Below the pieces are notes generated by a model. It had not been told where the DNA came from. It did no database searches and saw only the letters and a program-made list of their open reading frames with translations. Positions 46,614-55,128 of a stretch of DNA of 64,000 bases are shown piece by piece (the first letter of the stretch is position 1; each line of letters starts with the position of its first letter). The DNA is from Roseateles depolymerans (GTDB lineage: Bacteria; Pseudomonadota; Gammaproteobacteria; Burkholderiales; Burkholderiaceae_C), in contig NZ_QUMT01000003.1 of the NCBI RefSeq assembly GCF_003387155.1, positions 496,001-560,000 on the forward strand, given 5' to 3'. The position numbers and the translations under genes are program-made.

Positions 46614-47507
46614 ATGGACAGATTTCTGAGCTTTTCTCTCTTCACGGCAGCCGTGGAGGAAGGCAGTCTGGCGGCTGCCGGTCGCAGATTCGGACTGACA
46701 CCGGCGGTGGCTGGAAAGCATGTAAGCGCCTTGGAGAGTCAACTCGGCGTGCGACTGCTGCAAAGGACCACTCGCAGGCTCTCGCTGACGGACGCTGGTC
46801 ATGCCTTTTTGCCGCGATGCCGACGCATCCTGGCGGAGTTCGATGAAGCCAAGCGTGAAGCCGGCGATGGTCAGCAGCAGGTCACCGGCCGCTTGCGCGT
46901 GGCCGCCCCCACGGAATTCGCTGTGGCGCGACTCGGCGAAGTCATCGCCCGCTTTGCAATGGCCCATCCTGCAGCGCAGGTGGATGTGTGCCTGGATGAC
47001 CGCTACATCGACCTGCTGTCCCAGGAGATTGATGTGGCGATTCGCATCGGACGCCTCGCGGATCCCAATCTGGTGATCCGCAAGCTCGGGAGCTGCCGAT
47101 TGGTGTTCTGTGCCTCCCCTGCTTTCATTGCGACGCATGGCATGCCACAGCATCCCTCAGCGCTGAACAGCCTCCCCAGACTGGCCTTCAGCCAGAGCGT
47201 GTCGCCGCATGACTGGAGCTTGTGGGACGCACAGGGCACCCTGCATGCGGTGAGCGGACCCAGCGCGGTCTGCGCGAACAATGTGCAGTTGCTGGCAGAA
47301 GTTGCTGCCGCCGGTGCTGGTGTGGCCTACGGACCGGATTTTGTCTTTGCGTCCAAGCTCGCGAGCGGAGCCTTGGTGCGTGTGCTGGAAGACTGGCAGA
47401 CGCCGAGTCTGGAGATCCAGGCGGTGTATCCAGCAGCCCGATTCATTCCGCAGAAGGTGAGGTGCTTTGTGGACCTGCTGGCGGAAGTCATGCGCGAGGA
47501 GCGCTGA
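46614..47507 (+). CDS. LysR-family transcriptional regulator
   Basis: A 297-residue LysR regulator. The N-terminal helix-turn-helix SLAAAGRRFGLTPAVAGKHV is complete, followed by LLQRTTRRLSLTDAG. The effector domain includes GRLRVAAPTEFAVARLGE and AIRIGRLADPN. It resembles CrgA-type members. It is divergent from an alpha/beta hydrolase, the probable target. Its ATG at 46614 is the start that keeps the full HTH at the usual distance. Confidence 0.9.
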   Translation: MDRFLSFSLFTAAVEEGSLAAAGRRFGLTPAVAGKHVSALESQLGVRLLQRTTRRLSLTDAGHAFLPRCRRILAEFDEAKREAGDGQQQVTGRLRVAAPTEFAVARLGEVIARFAMAHPAAQVDVCLDDRYIDLLSQEIDVAIRIGRLADPNLVIRKLGSCRLVFCASPAFIATHGMPQHPSALNSLPRLAFSQSVSPHDWSLWDAQGTLHAVSGPSAVCANNVQLLAEVAAAGAGVAYGPDFVFASKLASGALVRVLEDWQTPSLEIQAVYPAARFIPQKVRCFVDLLAEVMREER

Positions 47508-47662
47508 TCATCTGCGCCGCTCCCGCGTCGATGCCAATGTGGGACGGGTAACAAAACTACACCGCGTACGCCATCCATCCCCTGACCGCTTCATGGGCAT
47601 AAGGCGCGGATTAGTAGTTTTCCTACGAGCGATCTTCACAAGCCTGACTAGAGTTGGAGCAC

Positions 47663-47678
47663 TTTCCGATTCCGGAAA
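47663..47678. promoter_or_regulatory. Inverted repeat upstream of the amylase gene
   Basis: TTTCCG (47663-47668) and CGGAAA (47673-47678) form a 6-bp inverted repeat with a 4-nt spacer, 80 nt before the amylase ATG. It could be an operator. The rest of the 251-nt gap is less GC-rich than coding DNA and contains no recognisable gene. Basis: seen directly; function inferred. Confidence 0.3.
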
Positions 47679-47758
47679 GACGGCCATGGCGTCTTGAGGC
47701 GTGGCCGAATCCAGCCGCCCCGCAACGAGGGTGGCGGTCGATCAACACCGGAGACAAC

Positions 47759-49633
47759 ATGCCCCAGCTGCCCTTTTTGAGCCGCAGGCTCGCTCACGCC
47801 CTGACGGTCACCGCCAGCGCTGCCCTGACCGTCTTTGCCAGCCCGGCGCAGGCGCTCAACCCGAATTCGACGTCGGTGCAGATGTTCGAATGGGCCTGGC
47901 CCGACATCGCCACCGAATGCACCCAATGGCTCGGACCCAAGGGCTTCGGGGGCGTGCAGATCTCGCCGCCCGGCGCCTCCAAGAATGCCAATGGCTGGTG
48001 GGGCGTCTACCAGCCGGTGAACTACGCCAACCTCACCAGCCGCATGGGCACGCCGGCGCAGCTCCAAAGCATGATCAGCGCCTGCCATGCGGCCGGCGTT
48101 CGGGTCTATGCCGACATCGTCGTCAACCAGATGGCCGACGGCAGTGGCACCGCCACCGACGGCTCCACCTGGAATGCCGCGACGCTGACCTACCCCTTCT
48201 TCAGCGCCAACGACTTCCACGCCAATTGCGTCATCAATGACGCCGACTACAACTCCCCGGCCGGCCGCAGCAATGTGCAGAACTGCCGGCTCGGTGGACT
48301 TCCCGACCTGGCGACCGAGAGCAGCTATGTGCAGGGCCAGATCGTCAACTATTTGAAGTCGCTGCTGGCACTGGGCATCGACGGCTTTCGGATTGACGCG
48401 GCCAAGCACATGCCGGCCAGTGCGTGGACATCGATCATGAGCGCCGTGAAGACGGCCTACCCCAAGACGCTGCAAGGCGAGAACATCTGGCTGACGCAGG
48501 AAATCATCAACGACGGCGAGGTGGATCGGCCCAGCTATTTCCCCATCGGCACCATCAATGAATTCCAGTTCACCTACGCCATGCGCGACGTGTTCCGGGG
48601 CAACAACGGCAACAGCCTTTCCAGCATCCCCGGCATCATGGGCACCTGGGGCAATTGGGGCGGCAGCTGGGGCTTCATCCAGCCGCAGAACGCCACCGTG
48701 TTCATCACCAATTGGGACACCGAGCGCAATGGCAGTTCGCTGAACATCAACAATGCGGCCGGCAATGACGCCGCCAATCAGCGCTACACGCTGGCCAACA
48801 TCTTCATGCTGGCGCAGGGCTATGCGGAGGCGCAGCTTTATTCCGGCTTCAAGTTCAGCAACACCGACGCCGACCGCCCCACCACCAGCCCATACAGCGG
48901 CGGCGTGCCGCAGATCAACGTGGTGTGGGACTTCGCGCACCGCTGGACACCGCTGGCCAACATGGTGGGCTTTCGCAATGCCAGCATCGGGCAGCCGCAG
49001 CAGAACTGGATCGTGGGCAACAACGGCAACCAGGTGGCGTTCAGCCGCGGCAATGTCGGCTTCGTGGCCTTGAACAACAGCGGCAGCGCGTGGACGCGAA
49101 GCTTCGCGACTGGACTGGCCGCAGGCACCTATTGCAATGTCATCAATGGCACGAAGAACGCCGCAGGCACGGCCTGCACGGCGGACTCGGTGACCGTGGA
49201 TGCCAGCGGCAACGCCAGCTTCACCGTGCCGGCCAACAACAGCGGCAGCACGCCTGCCGTGGCGATCTACACGGGGCAGAAGGTGACGGGTGGTGGCGGG
49301 GGTGGCACCGGCACCTGCGCCGTGACCTTCACCATTGCCAATGCCAACACGGTGGTGGGCCAGAACCTGCGGGTGGTGGGCAGTGTGAGCGGGCTGGGCG
49401 CCTGGGCGCCGGCCTCCGGCTTTGCACTGACGATCCAGGGGTCCGGCGCCAATGTGCCTTGGAGTGGCACCGTCACGCTGCCTGCAGGCACGGCGATCCA
49501 GTACAAGTATGTGAAGTGGAATGGATCGAACGCGGTGTGGGAGAGCAATCAGACCACCAGCAGCGGGAACCGAGAGTTCACCAGCTGCGCCAGCGGCTCG
49601 CAGGCGCGGTCGGACGGGAACTTCAAGTTCTGA
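47759..49633 (+). CDS. Secreted alpha-amylase (GH13_32-like) with CBM20
   Basis: A 624-residue exported amylase. The signal peptide ends near PAQA. The GH13 barrel is followed by a Gly-rich linker (about 510) and a C-terminal starch-binding CBM20 (TFTIANANTVVGQNLRVVGS). Catalytic residues are in place: Asp213 in GFRIDAAKH, Glu248 in LTQEIIND, Asp320 in TNWDTER. The two His that normally flank the active site in GH13 are replaced: region I reads DIVVNQ (Gln124), region IV NWD (Trp319). The overall sequence is close to Streptomyces-type amylases. ATG 47759 has GGAGA upstream. A strong terminator follows. Confidence 0.92.
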   Translation: MPQLPFLSRRLAHALTVTASAALTVFASPAQALNPNSTSVQMFEWAWPDIATECTQWLGPKGFGGVQISPPGASKNANGWWGVYQPVNYANLTSRMGTPAQLQSMISACHAAGVRVYADIVVNQMADGSGTATDGSTWNAATLTYPFFSANDFHANCVINDADYNSPAGRSNVQNCRLGGLPDLATESSYVQGQIVNYLKSLLALGIDGFRIDAAKHMPASAWTSIMSAVKTAYPKTLQGENIWLTQEIINDGEVDRPSYFPIGTINEFQFTYAMRDVFRGNNGNSLSSIPGIMGTWGNWGGSWGFIQPQNATVFITNWDTERNGSSLNINNAAGNDAANQRYTLANIFMLAQGYAEAQLYSGFKFSNTDADRPTTSPYSGGVPQINVVWDFAHRWTPLANMVGFRNASIGQPQQNWIVGNNGNQVAFSRGNVGFVALNNSGSAWTRSFATGLAAGTYCNVINGTKNAAGTACTADSVTVDASGNASFTVPANNSGSTPAVAIYTGQKVTGGGGGGTGTCAVTFTIANANTVVGQNLRVVGSVSGLGAWAPASGFALTIQGSGANVPWSGTVTLPAGTAIQYKYVKWNGSNAVWESNQTTSSGNREFTSCASGSQARSDGNFKF

Positions 49634-49666
49634 TGAGACGACTGGATGGGGGCTCCGCCCTCATCA

Positions 49667-49699
49667 GGCGTGGTGGCACCCGCGTAGGTGCCACCCGCC
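49667..49699. terminator. Strong bidirectional hairpin between convergent genes
   Basis: GGCG, one unpaired T, and GGTGGCACC (49667-49680) pair with GGTGCCACC and CGCC (49687-49699) around a 6-nt CGCGTA loop, giving 13 pairs. It lies between the convergent amylase and DoxX genes. Only a short T-pair follows, but stem strength makes a terminator likely. Confidence 0.65.
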
Positions 49700-49714
49700 T
49701 TGGCCCCTGGCCGC

Positions 49715-50656
49715 TCAGACAAAGAGTTGGCGAAGCTTCGAGGGCCGCTGCCTCAGGGTCGCATCCACGGAGACGGATCCGCCTCCGGTAAAGGCGAACA
49801 CCGAGACCGCAAAAGCCCACAGCGCGGGAAACTCCCAGCCGCCCGTGGGCAGCACCCAGATATAGCCGACGCTGAAGTGCCCACCCAGGCCCACTGACAC
49901 CAGCAGGTAGACGGCCGCACCAACCGCCGCCAGGCGCGTCATGAAACCGAATGCCAGGCCCACCGTGACGGCCAGTTCGATCAGGCCCGCCAGCACCACA
50001 AACGCCGCAGGCTGCGGAAGCCCGATGCTGCCGAAGTAGGTGACAAACACCTGAAACGCCATCGGGCCGCCAAAGAGATGACCGGCGAAGTGCGGCACGA
50101 ACATCAGTCCCACGTAGATGCGCAGCGCGGTCAGTCCCCATTGCTCGGCACTGCGGCCGCCTGGGGCGCGACTGTCGTGCTGGGCGAGCCGAAGCAGCCG
50201 CGCCGTAAGCATCAGGAACAGCGCAACACTGACCGCTGTGACCGACGGAACGCCAGGACCAGTCTCGGCGATCGACAGCGGATCGGCCGTGATGAGCGAA
50301 GCGTCGGGCGGCACCAGATGCAGGGTCGAGAACAGCCGGCCAATCACCAGAGTGCAGAGCATTGCGGCGATCAGCAGGAAGGGATGGTCCGGGCGCCGCA
50401 AGGATTCGATCAGCGCGCATGTCAGAAGCACGAGACAGACGCTGAGTGCGCTCACGGTGATCCGCGCCATGGTGTGGTCTGAAAACACCCGTACGGAAAG
50501 CAGCACCAACAGTGCGCCGGCGAGCAGCGAGAGGCCTCGCAAGCCTCGGTCGAGAAGGATCATGAACCAGGTCCAGTCAGGGGGAGTTGTGCGCGCTGGC
50601 GTGTCGCCTCGATACGCCACCGGCAGGGGCAAAGACGCAGTGGAATTGCACTTCAC
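49715..50656 (-). CDS. DoxX-family membrane protein
   Basis: A 313-residue membrane protein with about eight hydrophobic helices. The last 150 residues match the four-helix DoxX plan (ALRIYVGLMFVPHFAGHLFGGP). The first half is an extra four-helix region. The GTG at 50656 overlaps the deacetylase stop by 4 nt (GTGA), which supports it; an internal ATG at 50563 is an alternative. DoxX proteins are small oxidoreductase-associated membrane proteins of unclear reaction. Coupling to a Tat-exported deacetylase is the only functional hint. Confidence 0.75.
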   Translation of the reverse strand: MKCNSTASLPLPVAYRGDTPARTTPPDWTWFMILLDRGLRGLSLLAGALLVLLSVRVFSDHTMARITVSALSVCLVLLTCALIESLRRPDHPFLLIAAMLCTLVIGRLFSTLHLVPPDASLITADPLSIAETGPGVPSVTAVSVALFLMLTARLLRLAQHDSRAPGGRSAEQWGLTALRIYVGLMFVPHFAGHLFGGPMAFQVFVTYFGSIGLPQPAAFVVLAGLIELAVTVGLAFGFMTRLAAVGAAVYLLVSVGLGGHFSVGYIWVLPTGGWEFPALWAFAVSVFAFTGGGSVSVDATLRQRPSKLRQLFV

Positions 50657-51732
50657 GCACCATCGAAGACTCGGGGCGGGTTGTGGGGCGTGTCCGGACG
50701 GGACAGTGCCCAGCGCGCGATGTCGTCTTTGCGCATGAATGCCACGCCGGGCTTGGATTTGGCGTAGGTGATGAACTGGTCCAGCGCACGCACGACGGTG
50801 GGCGTGCCAGCGATACGGTCGTGAGCGGAAAGCGACATCATTCGGCGTCGATGCACGCCCTCTTCATACAGCACATCGAATTCATCCTTGAGCTCCTGCA
50901 GCAAGGCGGCGCCCGTCATGGCGGTGGACCCTGCAATGCGCCCGATGTCGTTGTTGCGCAGTGTGTAAGGCACCACCACGAAGGGCTTGCCACGCACCGG
51001 CGTGATCGAAGGCTCGTCGCGCGACAGATCGTCGATGTGATAGAGGAAGCCCAGGTCTTGCAGGATGTTGAGGGTCTCCCGTGAATGCCGCATCCAGAAG
51101 GCATTGAAGCCAATGGGCCGCTGACCGGTCGCACGTTCGATGATGTCCGAGGCCTGCTGGTAATGGCGGCGCTCCTCGGCCGGAGACAGGCTGTATTGCG
51201 GGGCCCACTCCAGGCCGTGCCCGGAGGCCTCGTGACCGCGACGAACGATCTCCGCCGCCAGTTCGGGGTGGGCCTGCACGGCCTTGGCCACCATGTGCGA
51301 GGTGACCTGGATGCCGTGCTTATCAAAGAGAGTCAGCAGACGAGGAATGCCCTCCAGCAGGCCATAGCGGTACCAGCTGGGCACGATGGTGTCGGGGAAC
51401 TGCTGGTCCAGCGGGGGGAACGGGCCTTCGGCGTCGGCGGGTTGCCCCCCGGCTTCGAATTGAAGGGAGATGGAGATGACAAGGCGGTGGCCATTGGGCC
51501 AGAAAGGCGGAGCAGGCAGCGGGTGGTGACGGCTGGTGGCCGCGATGGCTGAGGGGGTGGCGGCGGGCGCAGTGCCTGGGGCGGGTGGTTCCCCTGCTGC
51601 GGTGGTTGCGTGAATCGCGTGGACGGCGGGCGTTGCAGGCGCTGCAATCACTGCCGTCGGAAGGCTTGAACTGACGGCGGCCATGGCGCTCGCAGCAGCG
51701 CCGGTCTTCATGAAATCTCGTCGGTTTGACAT
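50653..51732 (-). CDS. Tat-exported polysaccharide deacetylase-like protein
   Basis: A 359-residue protein with a Tat-type signal (NRRDFMK at residues 3-9). The catalytic domain is a NodB-like deacetylase fold: an N-terminal VISISLQFEAGGQ block, SHMVAKAVQ, RRGHEASGHGLEW and a C-terminal MMSLSAHDRIAGTP. Motifs resemble the PuuE-type branch, which is metal-independent. Start 51732 is preferred; the upstream open frame has no Shine-Dalgarno. It is followed, with a 4-nt overlap, by the DoxX gene. Polymer substrate unknown. Confidence 0.82.
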   Translation of the reverse strand: MSNRRDFMKTGAAASAMAAVSSSLPTAVIAAPATPAVHAIHATTAAGEPPAPGTAPAATPSAIAATSRHHPLPAPPFWPNGHRLVISISLQFEAGGQPADAEGPFPPLDQQFPDTIVPSWYRYGLLEGIPRLLTLFDKHGIQVTSHMVAKAVQAHPELAAEIVRRGHEASGHGLEWAPQYSLSPAEERRHYQQASDIIERATGQRPIGFNAFWMRHSRETLNILQDLGFLYHIDDLSRDEPSITPVRGKPFVVVPYTLRNNDIGRIAGSTAMTGAALLQELKDEFDVLYEEGVHRRRMMSLSAHDRIAGTPTVVRALDQFITYAKSKPGVAFMRKDDIARWALSRPDTPHNPPRVFDGA

Positions 51733-52114
51733 GGGTCCACAGGGGAGAAGGTGTGGACCTGATGCTATGAACGGTGCCGGGGCTTGTGAATGTGCCCTGG
51801 CCTTGAAACTGTTTTTGGGTGCACCGAAGAATCGTTGAGACCGGCTGATGTGTGTGGCCGGTTGCTTCGAATGCGCAAGGCCGGAGGTCAATTCCACCCA
51901 ATTGATCATTTCTTGGCCTCGGAACGGCAGACAGAACTGATAGGTTGGCGGAATCAATCAGGTCGGTCAGGTCAAACGCAATGAATCTATCGTCATGCAG
52001 GGGCTCACAAGAATGGAGGGAGCGCAAGGTGTAAGCCTTGTCACCTCTGGAGGACGACGCGGCAGCACTACAGTGCGTGTTGGGGTATTTCCACCTGCCC
52101 CTCGCGAAACCTGA
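51733..52114. other. Intergenic region, 382 nt, divergent promoter
   Basis: No gene is convincing here. Two inverted repeats lie close to the exporter start: CAAGG/CCTTG (52025-52040) and the perfect GCACTACAGTGC (52065-52076), 38 nt before the MFS ATG. The second is a plausible operator. The rest shows nothing recognised; one 64-residue reading frame (51790-51984) lacks a Shine-Dalgarno and is dismissed. Confidence 0.45.
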
Positions 52115-53593
52115 ATGACCTTCTCTTCATCGCCCCCCACGAACGCCGGGCTTGCCGCGTCCGCATCACGGGGACCTCACTTCATCGTCCTGGTGGCGAT
52201 CTTGCTGTGCTCCTACGCCATTGCCCTGGAAACGACGGTGGTGACGGCTGCCATTCCCACGGTCATCAAAGGCTTTGGTGGACTCTCCGACCTCAGCTGG
52301 GTGTTCAGTGCCTACCTGATTGCCCAGGTCGTGACCATGCCGGTCTTCGGCAGTGCTTCGGACCGGCGGGGCCGCGTGAAGGTGTACGTGGTGGCTGCGG
52401 CGCTGTTCTTCGCCGGCACGCTGGCCTGCGGCCTGGCGCAGGACATGACGTCGCTGGTGCTGTTTCGGGCGTTGCAGGGCGTGGGCGCGGGCGGGCTCAT
52501 CACCGTGGGCACGGCCGCGCTCAATGACATCATTCCGCAGGACAAGCGCGGCAGGTATCAGGCGCTGGTCAGTGCGGTGTGGGGCTTGGCGGCGATCTCT
52601 GGGCCGATCGTGGGGTCGCTCATCATGGAGCTGCTGGATTGGCGATTCATTTTCTGGATCAACCTGCCCGTCGTCGTCGCCTCCACCGTCTTGCTGTGCC
52701 TGTTCTATCGTGGCCGCCCCGTTATCGAAGACGGGCAGAAGCCGGCCGTTCTGCCGTCCCTGGGCCTGTGCGCGGCACTGCTTTCGATCATGGTGGCCCT
52801 GGTGCACAACAAGGCCTTGACGCCATTGCAATGGGGGCTGTGCACCGCGGGCGCGGCGATTGGCGCCCTGCTGCTCTGGGTGTCACAACGCAGCGGGGCA
52901 GCGGGCGTCTTCCCCAAGGATCTGATGCACACGCGCGTGGTGCCGCTGGCGTCCGCCTCGGCCTTTTTGTGCGGGGCCATTGCCATGGGCATGACCGTGT
53001 ACATCCCCAGCTTTGCGGCCACCGTGCTGCGCGCGGACACCTTGGTGATCAGCACGACCGTGGCCGTCCTCACCTTCTCATGGACGCTGAGCAGTATCGG
53101 GTTGGGAATGCTGATGAAGTCCCGCCATTACCGGAGCTTGGCCGTTGCGGCCAGCGGGGTCGTTGTCGCCGGGGCTGCGGGCCTGTGCGGCGTTGTGGCG
53201 TGGTCTCAGGGCACCTGGCCCTTGCTCCTGGTGTCCGGGCTGCTGGGAATCGGGCTGGGTGGGTGCAGCGTGGTGTTTTCCGTGTCGCTGCAATCGATGG
53301 TGGCAGACCGTATACGCGGCAGTGCCACGTCCGCGTTTTATCTCTCCCGCATGCTGGGCCAGTCGATTGGCGTGGCGCTCTGTGGGGGACTTCTGGCCAA
53401 CAGTGAGACCGCAGCGGCTGAGGTGCTGCAGTCGCAGTTCCTGACCATGTTCTCTCTGCTGGCCGTGGTGGCAGTGCTTCAGCTGATTTTGGCTTTGCGG
53501 ATGCCGGCAGTGAATGAGCTTGCTGGAGGTCCGGCGAAAGCCTCCGTCGAGCCACCGGAGCCGCCTCCTTCGTCTTCCAAGAGGTTTGCGTGA
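52115..53593 (+). CDS. MFS exporter, DHA2 (14-helix) type
   Basis: A 492-residue drug/proton antiporter-like permease. About 14 hydrophobic segments are visible. ALETTVVTAAIPTV at helix 1, the motif A GSASDRRGR between helices 2 and 3, and GPIVGSLIMELLDWRFIFWI match DHA2 exporters such as EmrB and QacA. It overlaps the downstream ATP-grasp gene by 4 nt (GTGA), implying joint translation. By analogy with BacE-type transporters it may export the ATP-grasp product, which is inference. Confidence 0.9.
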   Translation: MTFSSSPPTNAGLAASASRGPHFIVLVAILLCSYAIALETTVVTAAIPTVIKGFGGLSDLSWVFSAYLIAQVVTMPVFGSASDRRGRVKVYVVAAALFFAGTLACGLAQDMTSLVLFRALQGVGAGGLITVGTAALNDIIPQDKRGRYQALVSAVWGLAAISGPIVGSLIMELLDWRFIFWINLPVVVASTVLLCLFYRGRPVIEDGQKPAVLPSLGLCAALLSIMVALVHNKALTPLQWGLCTAGAAIGALLLWVSQRSGAAGVFPKDLMHTRVVPLASASAFLCGAIAMGMTVYIPSFAATVLRADTLVISTTVAVLTFSWTLSSIGLGMLMKSRHYRSLAVAASGVVVAGAAGLCGVVAWSQGTWPLLLVSGLLGIGLGGCSVVFSVSLQSMVADRIRGSATSAFYLSRMLGQSIGVALCGGLLANSETAAAEVLQSQFLTMFSLLAVVAVLQLILALRMPAVNELAGGPAKASVEPPEPPPSSSKRFA

Positions 53594-54831
53594 AAGTTCT
53601 GATTCTTCACAGGATTGTCTACCCCAAGATCGTCTACGGCAACGGCATCGATCACGATGCACACGATGTCGTGTATGTAGGCACGGCGGACCGACTGCGG
53701 GACATCCCGGAGGGCCTGCGTTGTCGCAAACTGGCGCGCGAGGACCTGGGCGACAACGTCCACGACGCCGTGATGGCGGCGCTGCGGGGAGAGACGGGGT
53801 TTGATCGCGTGATCTCTTTGTCCGAATCCGAATTGCTGGAAGCGGCCAAGGTGCGGGATACGCTGGGCGTGTCCGGTCCTGGTTATGCGCAGGCCCGGCT
53901 GGTGCGGGACAAAGTGGCCATGAAGCAGGCGGTTGCGGCGGCGGGGCTGGACGCACCGCGCTTTGTGGCCGTGTCCTCATTGGAGGCCGGTGCTGAACTG
54001 ACTTGGACCGGCAAGACGGTGCTCAAACCCACGCATGGGGCTGGCAGCGAAGACGTGGTGATCTATCCCACCGCGCAGCAATGTCTGCAGGCCTTGGCAG
54101 AACGTCGCACTGGCATTCCAGCGCTGGACGAGACGCCGGCCCTGCCAAAACGCTACGAGCTTGAAGAGTTCGTGACCGGGGCCATCATTCATCTGGACGG
54201 ATTGGTCCGGGATGGGCAGGTGCAGGCGGTCCTTGGCAGCCGCTACATCGGCACGTGCCAGCGCTACAACGAGAACGTGCCGCTTGGGTCCTATCAATTC
54301 GATCTGGATGCCGGCGTGCGCCGCTGGGTGCAGCGGGTCATTGACGCGGTACAGATCCGGTCTGGCGCCTTTCATTTGGAGGGGATTGAATCGGATCGCG
54401 GGCTGGTGTTCCTGGAGATTGGCAATCGATCGGGTGGTGCAGGCGTGCCTCAGGCGACTTCACTGGCCTGGGATGCGAACTTCCAGAGGCTGGAGCTGGA
54501 GCTGCTGGTGGGCGACTGCTCGGCCGATCTTTCTGGTTTGCAGCGACGGGGGCACTACTACGGCTGGTATGTCGTCCCCGGCCACCTTTATGGGCAGGGA
54601 CGATGGAGAGCGTCCAGGGCGGTGGATGCGCTGAGAGTCGATCCGCGTGTGGTGCGATGGTATGAGCGTGCCGAGAGCGAGGGCTTTGACCCGAAACCGG
54701 ATTACGACTTGGCGTCGCTGCCGTTTGGCGGCATCGTGGGGGCGGAGACTTCGGAGGGAGTGCGTGTTTTCATGAACGCGCTGTTTGCGGCGATTCATTG
54801 GGAGCGGCACAACGAAAGCGTTCAGCCTTGA
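53590..54831 (+). CDS. ATP-grasp ligase
   Basis: A 413-residue ATP-grasp enzyme. The N-terminal Rossmann-like region is followed by the ATP-grasp core: TVLKPTHGAGSEDVV, ELEEFVTGAIIHLDGLV and FLEIGNRSGGAG, which hold the nucleotide lysine and metal ligands. The arrangement resembles amino-acid ligases of the BacD/RizA group and carnosine-synthase-like enzymes. It starts at GTG 53590, overlapping the exporter. Substrates cannot be inferred from sequence. Codon use is less GC-biased near the 3' end. Confidence 0.85.
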   Translation: MKVLILHRIVYPKIVYGNGIDHDAHDVVYVGTADRLRDIPEGLRCRKLAREDLGDNVHDAVMAALRGETGFDRVISLSESELLEAAKVRDTLGVSGPGYAQARLVRDKVAMKQAVAAAGLDAPRFVAVSSLEAGAELTWTGKTVLKPTHGAGSEDVVIYPTAQQCLQALAERRTGIPALDETPALPKRYELEEFVTGAIIHLDGLVRDGQVQAVLGSRYIGTCQRYNENVPLGSYQFDLDAGVRRWVQRVIDAVQIRSGAFHLEGIESDRGLVFLEIGNRSGGAGVPQATSLAWDANFQRLELELLVGDCSADLSGLQRRGHYYGWYVVPGHLYGQGRWRASRAVDALRVDPRVVRWYERAESEGFDPKPDYDLASLPFGGIVGAETSEGVRVFMNALFAAIHWERHNESVQP

Positions 54832-55128
54832 GGAGGCGTGTTCCGAAGGCGTGGCCGGATGGACGCCAGACTGGCCAATCCGACAGATACCGACGACTGC
54901 CGGAATCGGCTCCCAGTCAAGCAGGACCGCGCCAGCGCCACCCACCACGCAGCGCCCGACGATAGCGAGCCAACCTCTATAAGCGCCGAACTCAATGCGG
55001 TGATGAACCCAAGCAGAGTACCTTGCCTGACGGTCAAACGAGCCTCATCAAGTCGGGTGCTGATATCGGCATTGATGTGACGCGCATCTACGATGTGCCT
55101 GAGGCCTTGTGAGCCTTCTGGGAACCCT
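54832..55128. other. Intergenic region, 297 nt, convergent
   Basis: This gap separates the convergent ATP-grasp and MFS genes. Open frames on both strands lack Shine-Dalgarno sequences and family features. No terminator hairpin stands out by eye. I see nothing in it beyond short AT-richer patches. Confidence 0.5.

Noticed and set aside
51790-51984. 64-residue frame in the intergenic region
   Set aside because: No Shine-Dalgarno, no motif, no conserved-looking composition.
54838-55080. 80-residue frame between convergent genes
   Set aside because: No Shine-Dalgarno and no recognisable feature.
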